Shown here: one piece after another, positions 8,095 through 15,331 of the stretch
Numbering within the stretch: the first letter of the stretch is position 1
Layout: the number at the start of each line of letters is the position of its first letter
Source: Oscillospiraceae bacterium
Lineage (GTDB): Bacteria > Bacillota > Clostridia > Oscillospirales > Ruminococcaceae
Assembly (NCBI GenBank): GCA_014799365.1
Contig: JAAVIF010000068.1
Coordinates: 1-34,100 of the forward strand
Reading direction: 5' to 3'
Length of the DNA: 34,100 nt
The notes under the pieces: model-generated
What the model was told of the DNA's origin: nothing
The model's input: the letters and a program-made list of their open reading frames with translations, nothing else
The model's database searches: none
Program-made: the position numbers and the translations under genes

Positions 8095-8334
8095 GTAATC
8101 TGTCAAAAGGCGACTTGCCTTACAGACAGTATTCTCGAAGCAACCGACGCTCTCGACAACAAGCTTATTGAGGTTAAGAACTACCGCGACGGCGAAGCAA
8201 CAGCAAGATTTTACCGCGATGAAGTTTTTGCGGCAATGCAGTCTCTCAGAGCAGTTGTAGACGAGCTTGAAACAATAGCACCCGAAAACATCTGGCCGTT
8301 CCCAACATATACGGAGCTGCTGTTCGGCGTATAA
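8095..8334 (+). pseudogene. 3' fragment of type III glutamine synthetase
   Basis: The frame reads LDNKLIEVKNYRDGEATARF, then a run of helix, and ends ENIWPFPTYTELLFGV followed by TAA. The WPFPTY-LLF ending preceded by a DELET segment is characteristic of GlnN/GSIII C-termini. Only about 70 residues remain of a protein of roughly 700. No start codon or ribosome site is present, and the fragment begins about 40 bp from the edge of element D1, so a deletion or rearrangement at the repeat probably removed the rest. The terminator that would have served the gene is still present at 8438. Confidence 0.75.
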
Positions 8335-8437
8335 TTCGGAAGCTTCCTTTATCCGTATGTATGGCTTGCTGCCGTAGGTCATATATCACTCACTATAAAG
8401 GCGGGTCAACCCCATACCCGCCAGTATCTCTCTGATA

Positions 8438-8475
8438 CCGTCCGAAAAGTTCCGCACTTTTCGGACGGCTTTTTT
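8438..8475 (+). terminator. Strong terminator, probably of the lost glutamine synthetase gene
   Basis: A 13-bp perfect stem, CCGTCCGAAAAGT with ACTTTTCGGACGG, followed by CTTTTTTAG. It lies about 100 nt after the glutamine synthetase fragment. Confidence 0.85.
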
Positions 8476-8482
8476 AGAGGAT

Positions 8483-8520
8483 AGAACAAAAAAACCGCCA
8501 TGATTTCTCAAAGCGGTTTA
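8483..8520 (-). terminator. Minus-strand terminator of nitrilase-family gene
   Basis: AAACCGC/GCGGTTT stem with a run of T on the minus strand (read from the AAAAAAA at 8487). It lies about 100 nt beyond the stop of the amidohydrolase gene. Confidence 0.6.
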
Positions 8521-8619
8521 TTGTTATTTGGCAGGTGCGCTATTCTCCTGTATCTCTCGGAATTTCTTCCTATAAATTTTCACTTTTGTCGAAATGACTA
8601 AATATTACAGCACATCGCT

Positions 8620-9477
8620 TCACACCAGTTTTTTGTATGCTGTTGTTTTTCTGTATTTTCCTAAATCCTCTCTTTCTCTATATGCTCTGATTTCCTCCAT
8701 ATCAAACTCAACATAGTATATCGTTTCCTCAAGCTCATTTCCTACGAAAATAGTGTTATCAAGTGGTATTCCTTCCTTTGTCCATACCATAGGATTAAAT
8801 GCGCAGGAATTTCCCATTCCCTGTGACGGAGGATTTGCCATCGCTATGCCGACCATATTTTCCATAGCCCGCACAGACAGTTCTTTTAATCTGGGCGGCA
8901 GCCCGCCGCAGCTATTGGGGTGCATGATCAGCTCCGCACCGTTCAGCATAAGCTCTCTGGCACTCTCCGGATATTCCCTGTCATAACAGATCATACATCC
9001 CATTGTGATTCCGTCAAACTTGCATACGGGAAAAGAATCTCCGGCTTCCAGATATCTTTCCCAGTCGAAATCACAAGTATGTACCTTTGAATACTTCAAA
9101 ATTACTTTTCCGTTTCTGTTGATTATCCATGCCGTATTTTGCGGATATTGCTTTCCCTTAGAAAAACCGGTTATGACAACGCCTATGTTCAGTTCAGCGG
9201 CAAGATTTGTTATTTGAACAAAATGTTCTTCATCTTCTGTCAAAGCATTTTCGCACCATTTTATAAATTGGGGATGACTTTCAATATCCTGAACCGGCAG
9301 CAATTTCTCACAAATATCCGGTGCTGCATACGCAGTAAGAAAGCATTCCGGAAATAATACTAAATCCGCACCATTTTTACTTGCTTCCCGAATCAGTTTT
9401 ATAGCTGTTATAGTATTCTGCTCTATATCAGGCATGACAGTATCATACTGAATAAGAGCTACCTTCAGATTTTTCAT
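8620..9477 (-). CDS. Nitrilase-superfamily carbon-nitrogen hydrolase
   Basis: A 285-residue cytosolic amidohydrolase of the CN-hydrolase fold, cleaving an amide or carbamoyl C-N bond through a Glu-Lys-Cys triad. The triad is visible as E44 in LFPECFLTAY, K131 in LKYSKVHTCDFDWERY and C164 in GCMICYDREYPESA. The substrate is not clear; similarity in style is to N-carbamoylputrescine amidase or omega-amidase branches rather than true nitrilases. GGAGG five bases before ATG 9477 sets the start and removes 21 residues from the track frame. Its promoter lies about 200 nt upstream with a decayed gene fragment in the leader. Confidence 0.85.
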   Translation of the reverse strand: MKNLKVALIQYDTVMPDIEQNTITAIKLIREASKNGADLVLFPECFLTAYAAPDICEKLLPVQDIESHPQFIKWCENALTEDEEHFVQITNLAAELNIGVVITGFSKGKQYPQNTAWIINRNGKVILKYSKVHTCDFDWERYLEAGDSFPVCKFDGITMGCMICYDREYPESARELMLNGAELIMHPNSCGGLPPRLKELSVRAMENMVGIAMANPPSQGMGNSCAFNPMVWTKEGIPLDNTIFVGNELEETIYYVEFDMEEIRAYREREDLGKYRKTTAYKKLV

Positions 9478-9502
9478 AAAGTCCTCCGTCATATTGACAA
9501 TC

Positions 9503-9670
9503 TTAATTTGCCGCATAATCGAAATATTTTTCAAAATCATGCGGGTGACGTTCTTTTATATGTTAGATTTGTTTATCGGTTATAATTACTTCGTCTGGTA
9601 TTATATCGGGTTTAACACATTTATATTTAGCAATATCAAGCTTACAGATATGCACATTGATTACCGCCAT
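9503..9670 (-). pseudogene. Remnant of PBECR-like nuclease domain with in-frame stop
   Basis: Minus-strand codons from ATG 9670 read KYKCVKPDIIPDEVIITDKQI, then TAA (9565-9563), then continue in the same frame HIKERHPHDFEKYFDY before a second stop at 9503. The EVIITD-x(4)-HIKERHP-DFE pattern matches what I recall of small phage-type Barnase/EndoU/Colicin/RelE-like (PBECR2) nuclease domains in Clostridia. An internal nonsense codon and loss of the C-terminal half make it non-functional. It lies wholly within the leader of the amidohydrolase gene. The identification rests on memory of the family motif. Confidence 0.55.
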
Positions 9671-9689
9671 TCTTTTGTTATTATAATTT

Positions 9690-9717
9690 ATTATACCTAT
9701 TTCATGCGATTTGTCAA
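9690..9717 (-). promoter_or_regulatory. Promoter upstream of amidohydrolase
   Basis: Minus-strand TTGACA (9717-9712), a 16-nt spacer and TATAAT (9695-9690). It predicts a leader of about 200 nt containing the PBECR-like fragment, so it may originally have been that gene's promoter. Confidence 0.6.
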
Positions 9718-9819
9718 CCGTTCCCCGCAAATAATTTTAAAATTATGATACCACATTATTTTTATAATCCGCTGTATTTGTTCTCATAACGATATTTTTG
9801 AAAAACTTCTACATCGCTA

Positions 9820-10113
9820 TCACCCTAAGTCACGTCCGCTGTACACAAAACGTCTTACCTCCATTACATCACCTATCACCACATAAAAAACGGTATAATT
9901 ACCGACATATATTCGATAATAAACATCCTTTCTTTCCTTAACGGAGTGAAACGGCTCAAAGGACAGCGGCATTTTAAGTCTTTCCGATATTGCCTTTTCC
10001 GTTTCTGTCAAAAGTCTTTCAGCAACCTGCGGATTGTTAAGCACATTTGCAATATAAGAAGTCGCTTCATACAGGTCTTTTTCAAAAAGCGGAAGATAAC
10101 GAAGCTTATACAT
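9820..10113 (-). CDS. RelE/ParE-family toxin
   Basis: A 97-residue protein with the RelE/ParE layout: N-terminal YKLRYLPLFEKDLYEATSYI, a central helical pair, and a C-terminal strand set YYRIYVGNYTVFYVVIGDVMEVRRFVYSGRD. Members act as ribosome-dependent mRNA endonucleases (RelE) or gyrase inhibitors (ParE); the sequence alone does not separate these. ATG 10113 overlaps the antitoxin stop by 8 bp (ATGTATAA), indicating translational coupling; the longer track frame overlaps the antitoxin gene and is not used. Likely autoregulated with its partner. Confidence 0.85.
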   Translation of the reverse strand: MYKLRYLPLFEKDLYEATSYIANVLNNPQVAERLLTETEKAISERLKMPLSFEPFHSVKERKDVYYRIYVGNYTVFYVVIGDVMEVRRFVYSGRDLG

Positions 10114-10369
10114 CTCCACCCAATCTCCTGCGCACATTACCGAAAACTTCATCATGAGAAAGGCGTTTGTCCGATTTTTCGGCAGCTTTGTCCGCTTCGT
10201 CCAGCCTTGCCTCAACATCTCCCGTCAGTCTTGAATACTGCTCAATACTCAAAACAACCATTGCGCCATAGCCGTTTTTGGTAAGATATACCGGCTGTCC
10301 TTCATTCACAACACTTTCGATTTCGGGAAATTTATTTCTTAAATCCGATACGGGTCTGATTTGGATCAT
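10106..10369 (-). CDS. Phd/YefM-family antitoxin
   Basis: An 87-residue antitoxin. The N-terminal DNA-binding fold shows RPVSDLRNKFPEIESVV, followed by EGQPVYLTKNGYGAMVVLSIEQY, the usual Phd/YefM signature. The charged C-terminal tail (about residues 50-87) would wrap the toxin. It precedes and overlaps the toxin gene. AAAGGAG lies before ATG 10369. Phd/YefM proteins repress their own promoter, and the promoter here carries a repeated GATAAAATTA-type sequence. Confidence 0.9.
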   Translation of the reverse strand: MIQIRPVSDLRNKFPEIESVVNEGQPVYLTKNGYGAMVVLSIEQYSRLTGDVEARLDEADKAAEKSDKRLSHDEVFGNVRRRLGGDV

Positions 10370-10397
10370 ATCAATAATCGCTCCTTTCTTTATCTTG

Positions 10398-10426
10398 ATT
10401 TTATCATAATTTTATCAAAATGTCAA
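10398..10426 (-). promoter_or_regulatory. Toxin-antitoxin promoter with repeated motif
   Basis: Minus-strand TTGACA (10426-10421), a 17-nt spacer and TAAAAT (10403-10398). The spacer and -10 region contain GATAAAATTAT and GATAAAATCA in tandem, a candidate antitoxin operator. Confidence 0.7.
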
Positions 10427-10447
10427 GATAATAACCGGTTTCCCATG

Positions 10448-10513
10448 TTTCACACCCAAAACATATTATTTCGCACCAAAACACTGGAAAAGAAATTCAA
10501 TTCGCGGTATAAT
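10448..10513 (+). promoter_or_regulatory. LytTR-type direct repeats and promoter of two-component operon
   Basis: TTTCACACCCAAAACA (10448-10463) and TTTCGCACCAAAACA (10469-10483) are near-identical direct repeats with starts 21 bp apart, about two helical turns. They abut a weak -35 (TGGAAA, 10485-10490), which is 17 nt from a perfect TATAAT (10508-10513). LytTR regulators such as AgrA bind paired direct repeats beside weak -35 boxes, so this is a plausible self-activation site. Confidence 0.65.
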
Positions 10514-10571
10514 AAAATTAACATGGATATTTGCAGCCAAAATTCTGAATAAATAAAAGGAAAATCATTAA

Positions 10572-11291
10572 ATGAAAATAGCAGTATGCGACGACAGCAA
10601 GGAAATTCGCCTTGAAATCGCCGATTTAATAAAAAAACAATCGGATAACGCAAAGATCGATTTCTTTGATTCGGGAGAGGCAATAACAGCTTCCGACGAG
10701 AAGTACGATATAATTTTTCTCGATATTGCCATGAAAGAGCTTTCGGGAATAGGCGCGGCAAAAAGCATAAGAGAGCGGCAGGAAAAAATCGGCGGCAAAA
10801 AAAGCATTATTATATTTATTACGGCGTTTAAGGATTACATGGAGGAGGCCTTTGACGTAAACGCGTTTCACTATCTTGTAAAACCGATAGACAGTGAAAA
10901 ATTTTCACGTGTTTTTTCAAGTGCCGTTAAAGAAGCGGATTTTGAAAAAAGAGACGGTTATATTATGGTAAAATCGGGCGGTGTTCAGCACAAGCTGTTT
11001 CTTCGCGATATTTACTATGTTGAAAGCAGCAACAAGAAAGCTATATATCACACCAAAAACGGGGTTTTTTCAACCTATGGAAAAATGGAGGACCTGGAAA
11101 GCAGGTTAGGCGGAAGCTTTTACCGCTGTCACCGCTGTTTCCTGGTTAATATGGAGAGCATATGCTCCTACGGCTTTGACGAAATAACGGTGATAAACGG
11201 AGATAAGCTGCTGCTTGCCCAGAAAAAGTATTCGGATTTTGTAAAGGCATATTTAAGGTACGCGAAGGAAGGCGGGATAGTCAATGTATAA
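10572..11291 (+). CDS. LytTR-family response regulator (AgrA-like)
   Basis: A 239-residue transcription regulator. The receiver domain (1-120) has D7/D8, phospho-acceptor D51 in IIFLDIAMKELSG, T84 and K104 in YLVKP. A LytTR DNA-binding domain (about 125-235) shows IYYVESSNKKAIYHT, GGSFYRCHRCFLVN and the final YLRYAKEGG. It is activated by phosphotransfer from the kinase encoded next, whose ATG overlaps its stop by 8 bp (ATGTATAA). A paired direct repeat at its own promoter suggests positive autoregulation. No peptide-signal genes lie beside it. Confidence 0.92.
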   Translation: MKIAVCDDSKEIRLEIADLIKKQSDNAKIDFFDSGEAITASDEKYDIIFLDIAMKELSGIGAAKSIRERQEKIGGKKSIIIFITAFKDYMEEAFDVNAFHYLVKPIDSEKFSRVFSSAVKEADFEKRDGYIMVKSGGVQHKLFLRDIYYVESSNKKAIYHTKNGVFSTYGKMEDLESRLGGSFYRCHRCFLVNMESICSYGFDEITVINGDKLLLAQKKYSDFVKAYLRYAKEGGIVNV

Positions 11292-12747
11292 TACGTATTA
11301 CGACTATGAAATTCTTAATGCCGTAATGCTTATTGTGCGCTATGCGGCAAGCTCGGCTTTGTGCCTGAGTTACACACGAAGCTTTCTGAAGGAAAAAAAT
11401 GACAGACGCTATACCTTTGCGGTGTGGCATATTTTGTACATTCTGGGCGCGCTGACGCTGTACTTTGCCTTTAACACGGTAAATGTGCTTCAAAACATAA
11501 TCTGCACCGTCCTCAAGATCGTGTTTCTGATGATACTTCAAAGGCTGCTGTTTCATAACGGCGGGGCGATAAATTGGTTTACCGTGTTCAGCTTTTTAGT
11601 GGGACGGACCCTTACGCTTTCCATTATTGGGGTGTTGGTTTACCGTATAATGGGAGATACGCACATAAATATACTTTTCGGCATTTCGGAAATGGTCGGA
11701 ATGGACTCCGAGCAATTTCTTATTGAGTACGGATATACGGTGCTTTTTGTCTTATATATGATCACAGCGGTTATTGCCGCTATCGGATTTATTCTAATGC
11801 TGAAATTGTATTTAAGTATAATCAAGAAAAGCTTTAGGAAAAAGGATCACCGCTTACAGCGAAAGGAAAGCGTTTTCCTTATTTTCCCTCTGGCGGCGTC
11901 CCTCTGCATTTCAATTACCGTCAGAATGATGGAATATACCGATAACTCGGAAATATATTCGGATATTTTTGACGTGGTGCCTATTACAAAATTCTTTATA
12001 CCCTTCGTGGATTTTTTGCTTTTGTGTACAAATATCGCCGTGGTCATACTGTTTCAGAGCTTGGTGGAATACAACGAGGAGAAAAACAAGCGCGATCTTT
12101 TGGAGAGTCAGATATATCGAATGGAAAGCGAAATAAAGGAGATACAGGATATTTATTCGGATATACGGGGGCTTAGGCACGACATGAAAAATCATATTAC
12201 CGATATATCCATGTATGTGAAAAAAGCTTTGGGAAAGGACGATCCGATCGTGGAGAGCTATATCGGAAAAATGACGGAAACGGTAGACAGGCTCGATTTT
12301 TCCTTTAACACGGGAAATCCCATAACGGATATTATCGTACATCAGAAAAGCCAAGAGGCGGAAAAAAGGGGGATAAGCTTTAAATCGGATTTTTCCTTCC
12401 CTTTGAAAGGAAATATTGACGTTTATGACGTTGGCATTATTCTGAACAACGCCTTGGAAAACGCTGTGGAAGCCTGTGAAAATGTCAACGAGCCTTATAT
12501 TTTTCTGCGCTCCTACACAAAGGGCAATTTGTTTTTTATCGAAGCGGAAAATAATTTTTCGGGAGAAATAGAATTGGCCGAGGAAACGGGACTTCCGCTG
12601 ACCTCGAAGAAAAAGCCCGAATCCCACGGCCTCGGACTTTCCAATATCAGGCGCACGGCGGAAAAATATATGGGAGATATTGATATTTCAACCGAAAGAA
12701 AAGACGGGGAATGGATTTTTGTATTGACAGTTATGCTGAATGTTTAA
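11284..12747 (+). CDS. AgrC-like sensor histidine kinase (GHKL ATPase)
   Basis: A 487-residue membrane kinase. About seven hydrophobic segments occupy residues 8-260. A coiled-coil linker (ESQIYRMESEIKEIQDIY) leads to the phospho-acceptor H299 in RGLRHDMKNHI. The GHKL domain contains the N box ILNNALENAVEAC (386-398) and the G box HGLGLSNIRRTAEKY (448-462). The architecture is that of quorum-sensing kinases that read cyclic or linear peptides. No AgrB processing enzyme or AgrD-like propeptide is visible in the window, so the ligand may come from elsewhere. Confidence 0.9.
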   Translation: MYNTYYDYEILNAVMLIVRYAASSALCLSYTRSFLKEKNDRRYTFAVWHILYILGALTLYFAFNTVNVLQNIICTVLKIVFLMILQRLLFHNGGAINWFTVFSFLVGRTLTLSIIGVLVYRIMGDTHINILFGISEMVGMDSEQFLIEYGYTVLFVLYMITAVIAAIGFILMLKLYLSIIKKSFRKKDHRLQRKESVFLIFPLAASLCISITVRMMEYTDNSEIYSDIFDVVPITKFFIPFVDFLLLCTNIAVVILFQSLVEYNEEKNKRDLLESQIYRMESEIKEIQDIYSDIRGLRHDMKNHITDISMYVKKALGKDDPIVESYIGKMTETVDRLDFSFNTGNPITDIIVHQKSQEAEKRGISFKSDFSFPLKGNIDVYDVGIILNNALENAVEACENVNEPYIFLRSYTKGNLFFIEAENNFSGEIELAEETGLPLTSKKKPESHGLGLSNIRRTAEKYMGDIDISTERKDGEWIFVLTVMLNV

Positions 12748-12820
12748 TACCGACAGCTTTGAAAAAACAGAAGCGGTGAAGCTGCCGCTTCGGGCGTTGA
12801 CATCTTTCTCAATAAAAAAT

Positions 12821-12859
12821 ACCCGTCAAAACCTTATTTCTTCTTGGCTTTTGACGGGT
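12821..12859 (+). terminator. Hairpin after kinase gene
   Basis: ACCCGTCAAAA pairs with TTTTGACGGGT; the following bases are T-rich (TATATCTTTTA). A plausible terminator of the two-component operon. Element B1 begins 10 bases later. Confidence 0.55.
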
Positions 12860-12868
12860 TATATCTTT

Positions 12869-12960
12869 TACTAATCCCTTTTAAAACTGTTGGATTAGTG
12901 TTTAGGGTGCAACCCTTTTTAAACTATGGATTTTTCCATAGTTTAAAAAGGGATTGGTAT
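12869..12960 (-). repeat. Element B1: 92-bp composite palindrome
   Basis: Exact reverse complement of element B2 (14990-15081), 92 of 92 bases by eye. Its outer ends pair (TACTAATCCCTTTTAAAACT with AGTTTAAAAAGGGATTGGTA). Inside are a GGATTAGTGTTTAGGGTGCAA segment (the complement of the shared linker) and a hairpin CCTTTTTAAACTATGG/CCATAGTTTAAAAAGG. No reading frame. Confidence 0.85.
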
Positions 12961-12997
12961 TTATCCGCTTTTTACAGTATAATGTGTTTGGTATAAT

Positions 12998-13018
12998 AAG
13001 CACGCTTGCTTTTTTATC
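12998..13018 (+). terminator. Weak terminator-like hairpin
   Basis: AAGCA-CGCT-TGCTTTTTTAT: a short 5-bp stem followed by a T run. Low confidence; it lies between the convergent ends of the kinase and suf genes. Confidence 0.3.
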
Positions 13019-13056
13019 GCAATTCAACGTTTACAAAAACGATTTCCCGAACAAAA

Positions 13057-13974
13057 TCACTTCAAAAATCCCTCAATGATCTTCTGCTCCGCTTCCTCTT
13101 CGGTCAATCCCAGAGTCATAAGCTTCAAAATCTGTTCCCCCGCGATCTTTCCGATTGCCGCTTCATGTATAAGCTGCGCGTCGGGATTTGCCGCGGTAAG
13201 CTCGGGAGCGGCGTTTACAGTTGCCCTGTCCGCAATGATCGCGTCACATTCCGAGTGACCCGTACAAGCGGCGTTTCCAATGATCTTAGAGCGGTAATTC
13301 TGCTGTGAATCACCCTTGGCAACCGAACGTGAAACCAAGTCCGTACCCGAATTTTCTCCGTTTAATTCAACCTCAAATTCGGTATTTGCGATCTGCTTTC
13401 CGTCGGTCATCAGAGATTCCCTTATAATAAGCTTGGCGTTTTCTCCAACCACTGCCTTTGTCTTGCGGTTGGTGGAATCTACTCCCTTTATCTGCACCGA
13501 TTCGATTTCGAGAACGGCTCCCTCCTCGAGAAAAGCTTCCGTTACGGGATCAATGGAGCGTGTACCGTCTCCCTCGCCTGTACCTATGTGCTTTTCCTTA
13601 TAAACAACGTGTGAGTTTTTGCCGAGGAAAAACCTGTGTATACCGTTATGTCTCGCTGTCTCGTGAGTATCGGTGTGAACGCCGCAGCCCGCCACTATTA
13701 CAATATCGGAGTTTTCTCCTATATAAAAGTCATTGTAAACAAGATCGTCAATATCACCTTTGGTAACGCAGGCGGGTATCGAAACCGTTTCCTTTTTGGT
13801 ATTGGGCTTGATTTTTATATCTATTCCCGGCTTGTCGGTTTTGTTGACAATATCTATATTTTCGGTAACGGCGCGCCCCGCGCACTGTCCGTTTTCTCTT
13901 ATATTATAAGCTCCCGCAAAGGTTCCCGTCCAATCGGAAACCACACTCAGCAGCTTTTCCGTTATAAGCTCCAT
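13057..13974 (-). CDS. SufB/SufD-like Fe-S cluster scaffold protein (short form)
   Basis: A 305-residue protein with the SufB/D beta-helix core (about 60-290): YNDFYIGENSDIVIVAGCGVH, HFL-type turns, then GECDA-like GHSECDAIIAD, HEAAIGKIAGEQILKLMTLGLTEEEAEQKIIEGF at the C-terminus. These final segments are diagnostic of the family. Together with SufC it should form the scaffold that assembles Fe-S clusters in the cytosol. It is much shorter than canonical SufB (about 470) and there is no SufD, SufS or SufU next to it, resembling reduced two-gene SufCB systems of anaerobes. GGAGG precedes ATG 13974. It sits 20 bp after sufC. Confidence 0.85.
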   Translation of the reverse strand: MELITEKLLSVVSDWTGTFAGAYNIRENGQCAGRAVTENIDIVNKTDKPGIDIKIKPNTKKETVSIPACVTKGDIDDLVYNDFYIGENSDIVIVAGCGVHTDTHETARHNGIHRFFLGKNSHVVYKEKHIGTGEGDGTRSIDPVTEAFLEEGAVLEIESVQIKGVDSTNRKTKAVVGENAKLIIRESLMTDGKQIANTEFEVELNGENSGTDLVSRSVAKGDSQQNYRSKIIGNAACTGHSECDAIIADRATVNAAPELTAANPDAQLIHEAAIGKIAGEQILKLMTLGLTEEEAEQKIIEGFLK

Positions 13975-13994
13975 TATGTCCTTTCCTCCTTGCT

Positions 13995-14708
13995 TTATTT
14001 CATCTGCGGACAGCCGCTTCTTACACCGTCGTTAAGCAGCGACGGCAATATTTCCTCGCGTGAGCCGTGACTTTTCACCTCTCCGCCGCTTATTACCACT
14101 ATCTCGTCCGCCACCGATAAAATACGCTCCTGGTGCGAAATTATTACAAGAGTCTTGTCCTGCTTCTGCCTTAGCTCGTCAAATACGGAAATAAGACTGT
14201 TAAAGCTCCACAGGTCTATTCCCGCCTCCGGCTCGTCAAATACCGCCAGCTTGGACGGTCTTTCAAGCACCGTCGCGATCTCGATGCGCTTTATTTCCCC
14301 TCCCGAAAGAGCGGAATTGACCTCGCGGTCTATATATTCGCGGGCGCAAAGACCCACCTTGCTTAAAACGGCGCAAAGGTTTTCCTCGGTGCGGTTTTCG
14401 CCCGCCGAAAGCCGTATCAGATCGCTTACGGTCAAGCCCTTGAATCTGACAGGCTGCTGAAAAGCGTAGCTGATTCCTTTTCTCGCTCGTTCGGTAACGT
14501 TAGCCTCGGTTATGTCCTCTCCGTCAAGCAGTATTCTTCCCGACGCCGGCTTTTCGATACCCGCTATAAGCTTAGCGATAGTGGTCTTTCCCCCTCCGTT
14601 GGGTCCCGTTACCGCAACCAAACGGTTGTCCGGTACGGTAAAGGAAACGCCCTTTAATATCTGCTCTCCGTCGGGAGCGGACCAGGTTATATTTTGAAGC
14701 TCTAACAT
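13995..14708 (-). CDS. sufC: SufC-type ATPase of Fe-S cluster assembly
   Basis: A 237-residue soluble ABC ATPase. Walker A is GPNGGGKTT (about 35-43), the signature is LSGGEIKRIEIA, and Walker B is LAVFDEPEAGIDLWSF, the PEAGID form being typical of SufC. It powers conformational changes of its SufB-like partner, encoded 20 bp downstream. The start at 14708 follows AAAGGAAG; the track start adds 15 residues with no supporting ribosome site. Assignment as SufC rather than a transport ATPase rests on the motif form and the neighbour. Confidence 0.88.
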   Translation of the reverse strand: MLELQNITWSAPDGEQILKGVSFTVPDNRLVAVTGPNGGGKTTIAKLIAGIEKPASGRILLDGEDITEANVTERARKGISYAFQQPVRFKGLTVSDLIRLSAGENRTEENLCAVLSKVGLCAREYIDREVNSALSGGEIKRIEIATVLERPSKLAVFDEPEAGIDLWSFNSLISVFDELRQKQDKTLVIISHQERILSVADEIVVISGGEVKSHGSREEILPSLLNDGVRSGCPQMK

Positions 14709-14815
14709 TAAGTCACTTCCTTTGTAATTATTAAGCGGCATTTTATCGCTCATTAAATTTTGAGCAATTTTCGCCTGCCGCGTTATCTTTCGGACGATCA
14801 GATTTCGCCTGTACT

Positions 14816-14844
14816 ATTATATACCATTTTAGTATAAATTGCAA
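14816..14844 (-). promoter_or_regulatory. Promoter of suf operon
   Basis: Minus-strand TTGCAA (14844-14839), a 17-nt spacer and TATAAT (14821-14816). About 110 nt of leader precede sufC; no Rrf2/IscR-type palindrome was recognised. Confidence 0.65.
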
Positions 14845-14989
14845 TAGCCGGAAAACTTTTTTTGAATGATCGCCGCACTGTAAAATACGATACCGGGAAA
14901 TGTGAAAAATCTCTTTAAACTATTTCCGAGGAAATTAAATGACCGTAATATTTCATAAAAAATAACCTCTTCCTTTCAAAAAACACGTT

Positions 14990-15081
14990 ATACCAATCCC
15001 TTTTTAAACTATGGAAAAATCCATAGTTTAAAAAGGGTTGCACCCTAAACACTAATCCAACAGTTTTAAAAGGGATTAGTA
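14990..15081 (+). repeat. Element B2: 92-bp composite palindrome
   Basis: Identical inverted copy of B1. It reads ATACCAATCCCTTTTT, hairpin TTTAAACTATGG/CCATAGTTTAAA, linker TTGCACCCTAAAC, then ACTAATCC...GGATTAGT. The first and last 20 bases form terminal inverted repeats that match element A. It is followed after 26 bp by element C2. Confidence 0.85.
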
Positions 15082-15107
15082 TTAAATTCGGACCATGATT
15101 TTGTGCA

Positions 15108-15222
15108 ATACTAATAACCATTTTGACACATAATAAAATCAAAGTCAAAATGGTTATTACTCCCGAAGCACTATTACCCAATTAAAAACCATTTTTCCTA
15201 TTTTTAATTGGGTAATAGTATT
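15108..15222. repeat. Element C2: double-hairpin repeat
   Basis: Hairpin 1 pairs TAATAACCATTTTGAC with GTCAAAATGGTTATTA; a short linker CTCCCGAAGC follows; hairpin 2 pairs ACTATTACCCAATTAAAAA with TTTTTAATTGGGTAATAGT. It has the architecture of C1 with almost wholly different stem sequences, so pairing rather than sequence is conserved. Bounded by ATACTAAT and ATAGTAT. Confidence 0.75.
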
Positions 15223-15268
15223 AAATTCCCATAGAAAAAAGCTATCGCGGACAATAAAAAAATTTAAC

Positions 15269-15297
15269 TTGCTATATTGAAAAAAATATGATATTAT
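15269..15297 (+). promoter_or_regulatory. Probable metF promoter
   Basis: TTGCTA (15269-15274), a 17-nt spacer and TATTAT (15292-15297), 35 nt before the gene. Moderate match to consensus. No S-box or other riboswitch fits in the short leader. Confidence 0.5.
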
Positions 15298-15331
15298 TAA
15301 AATAAGAAAAAATAATAAGGACGTAATTAAA

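Noticed and set aside
8080-8382. 100-codon minus-strand ORF
   Set aside because: It is antisense to the recognisable glutamine synthetase tail and spans part of repeat D1.
11911-12627. 238-codon minus-strand ORF
   Set aside because: Antisense to the histidine kinase catalytic region.
12869-15081. suf genes as a composite transposon
   Set aside because: The flanking B elements are only 92 bp and contain no transposase; inverted placement alone does not show mobility of the enclosed genes.
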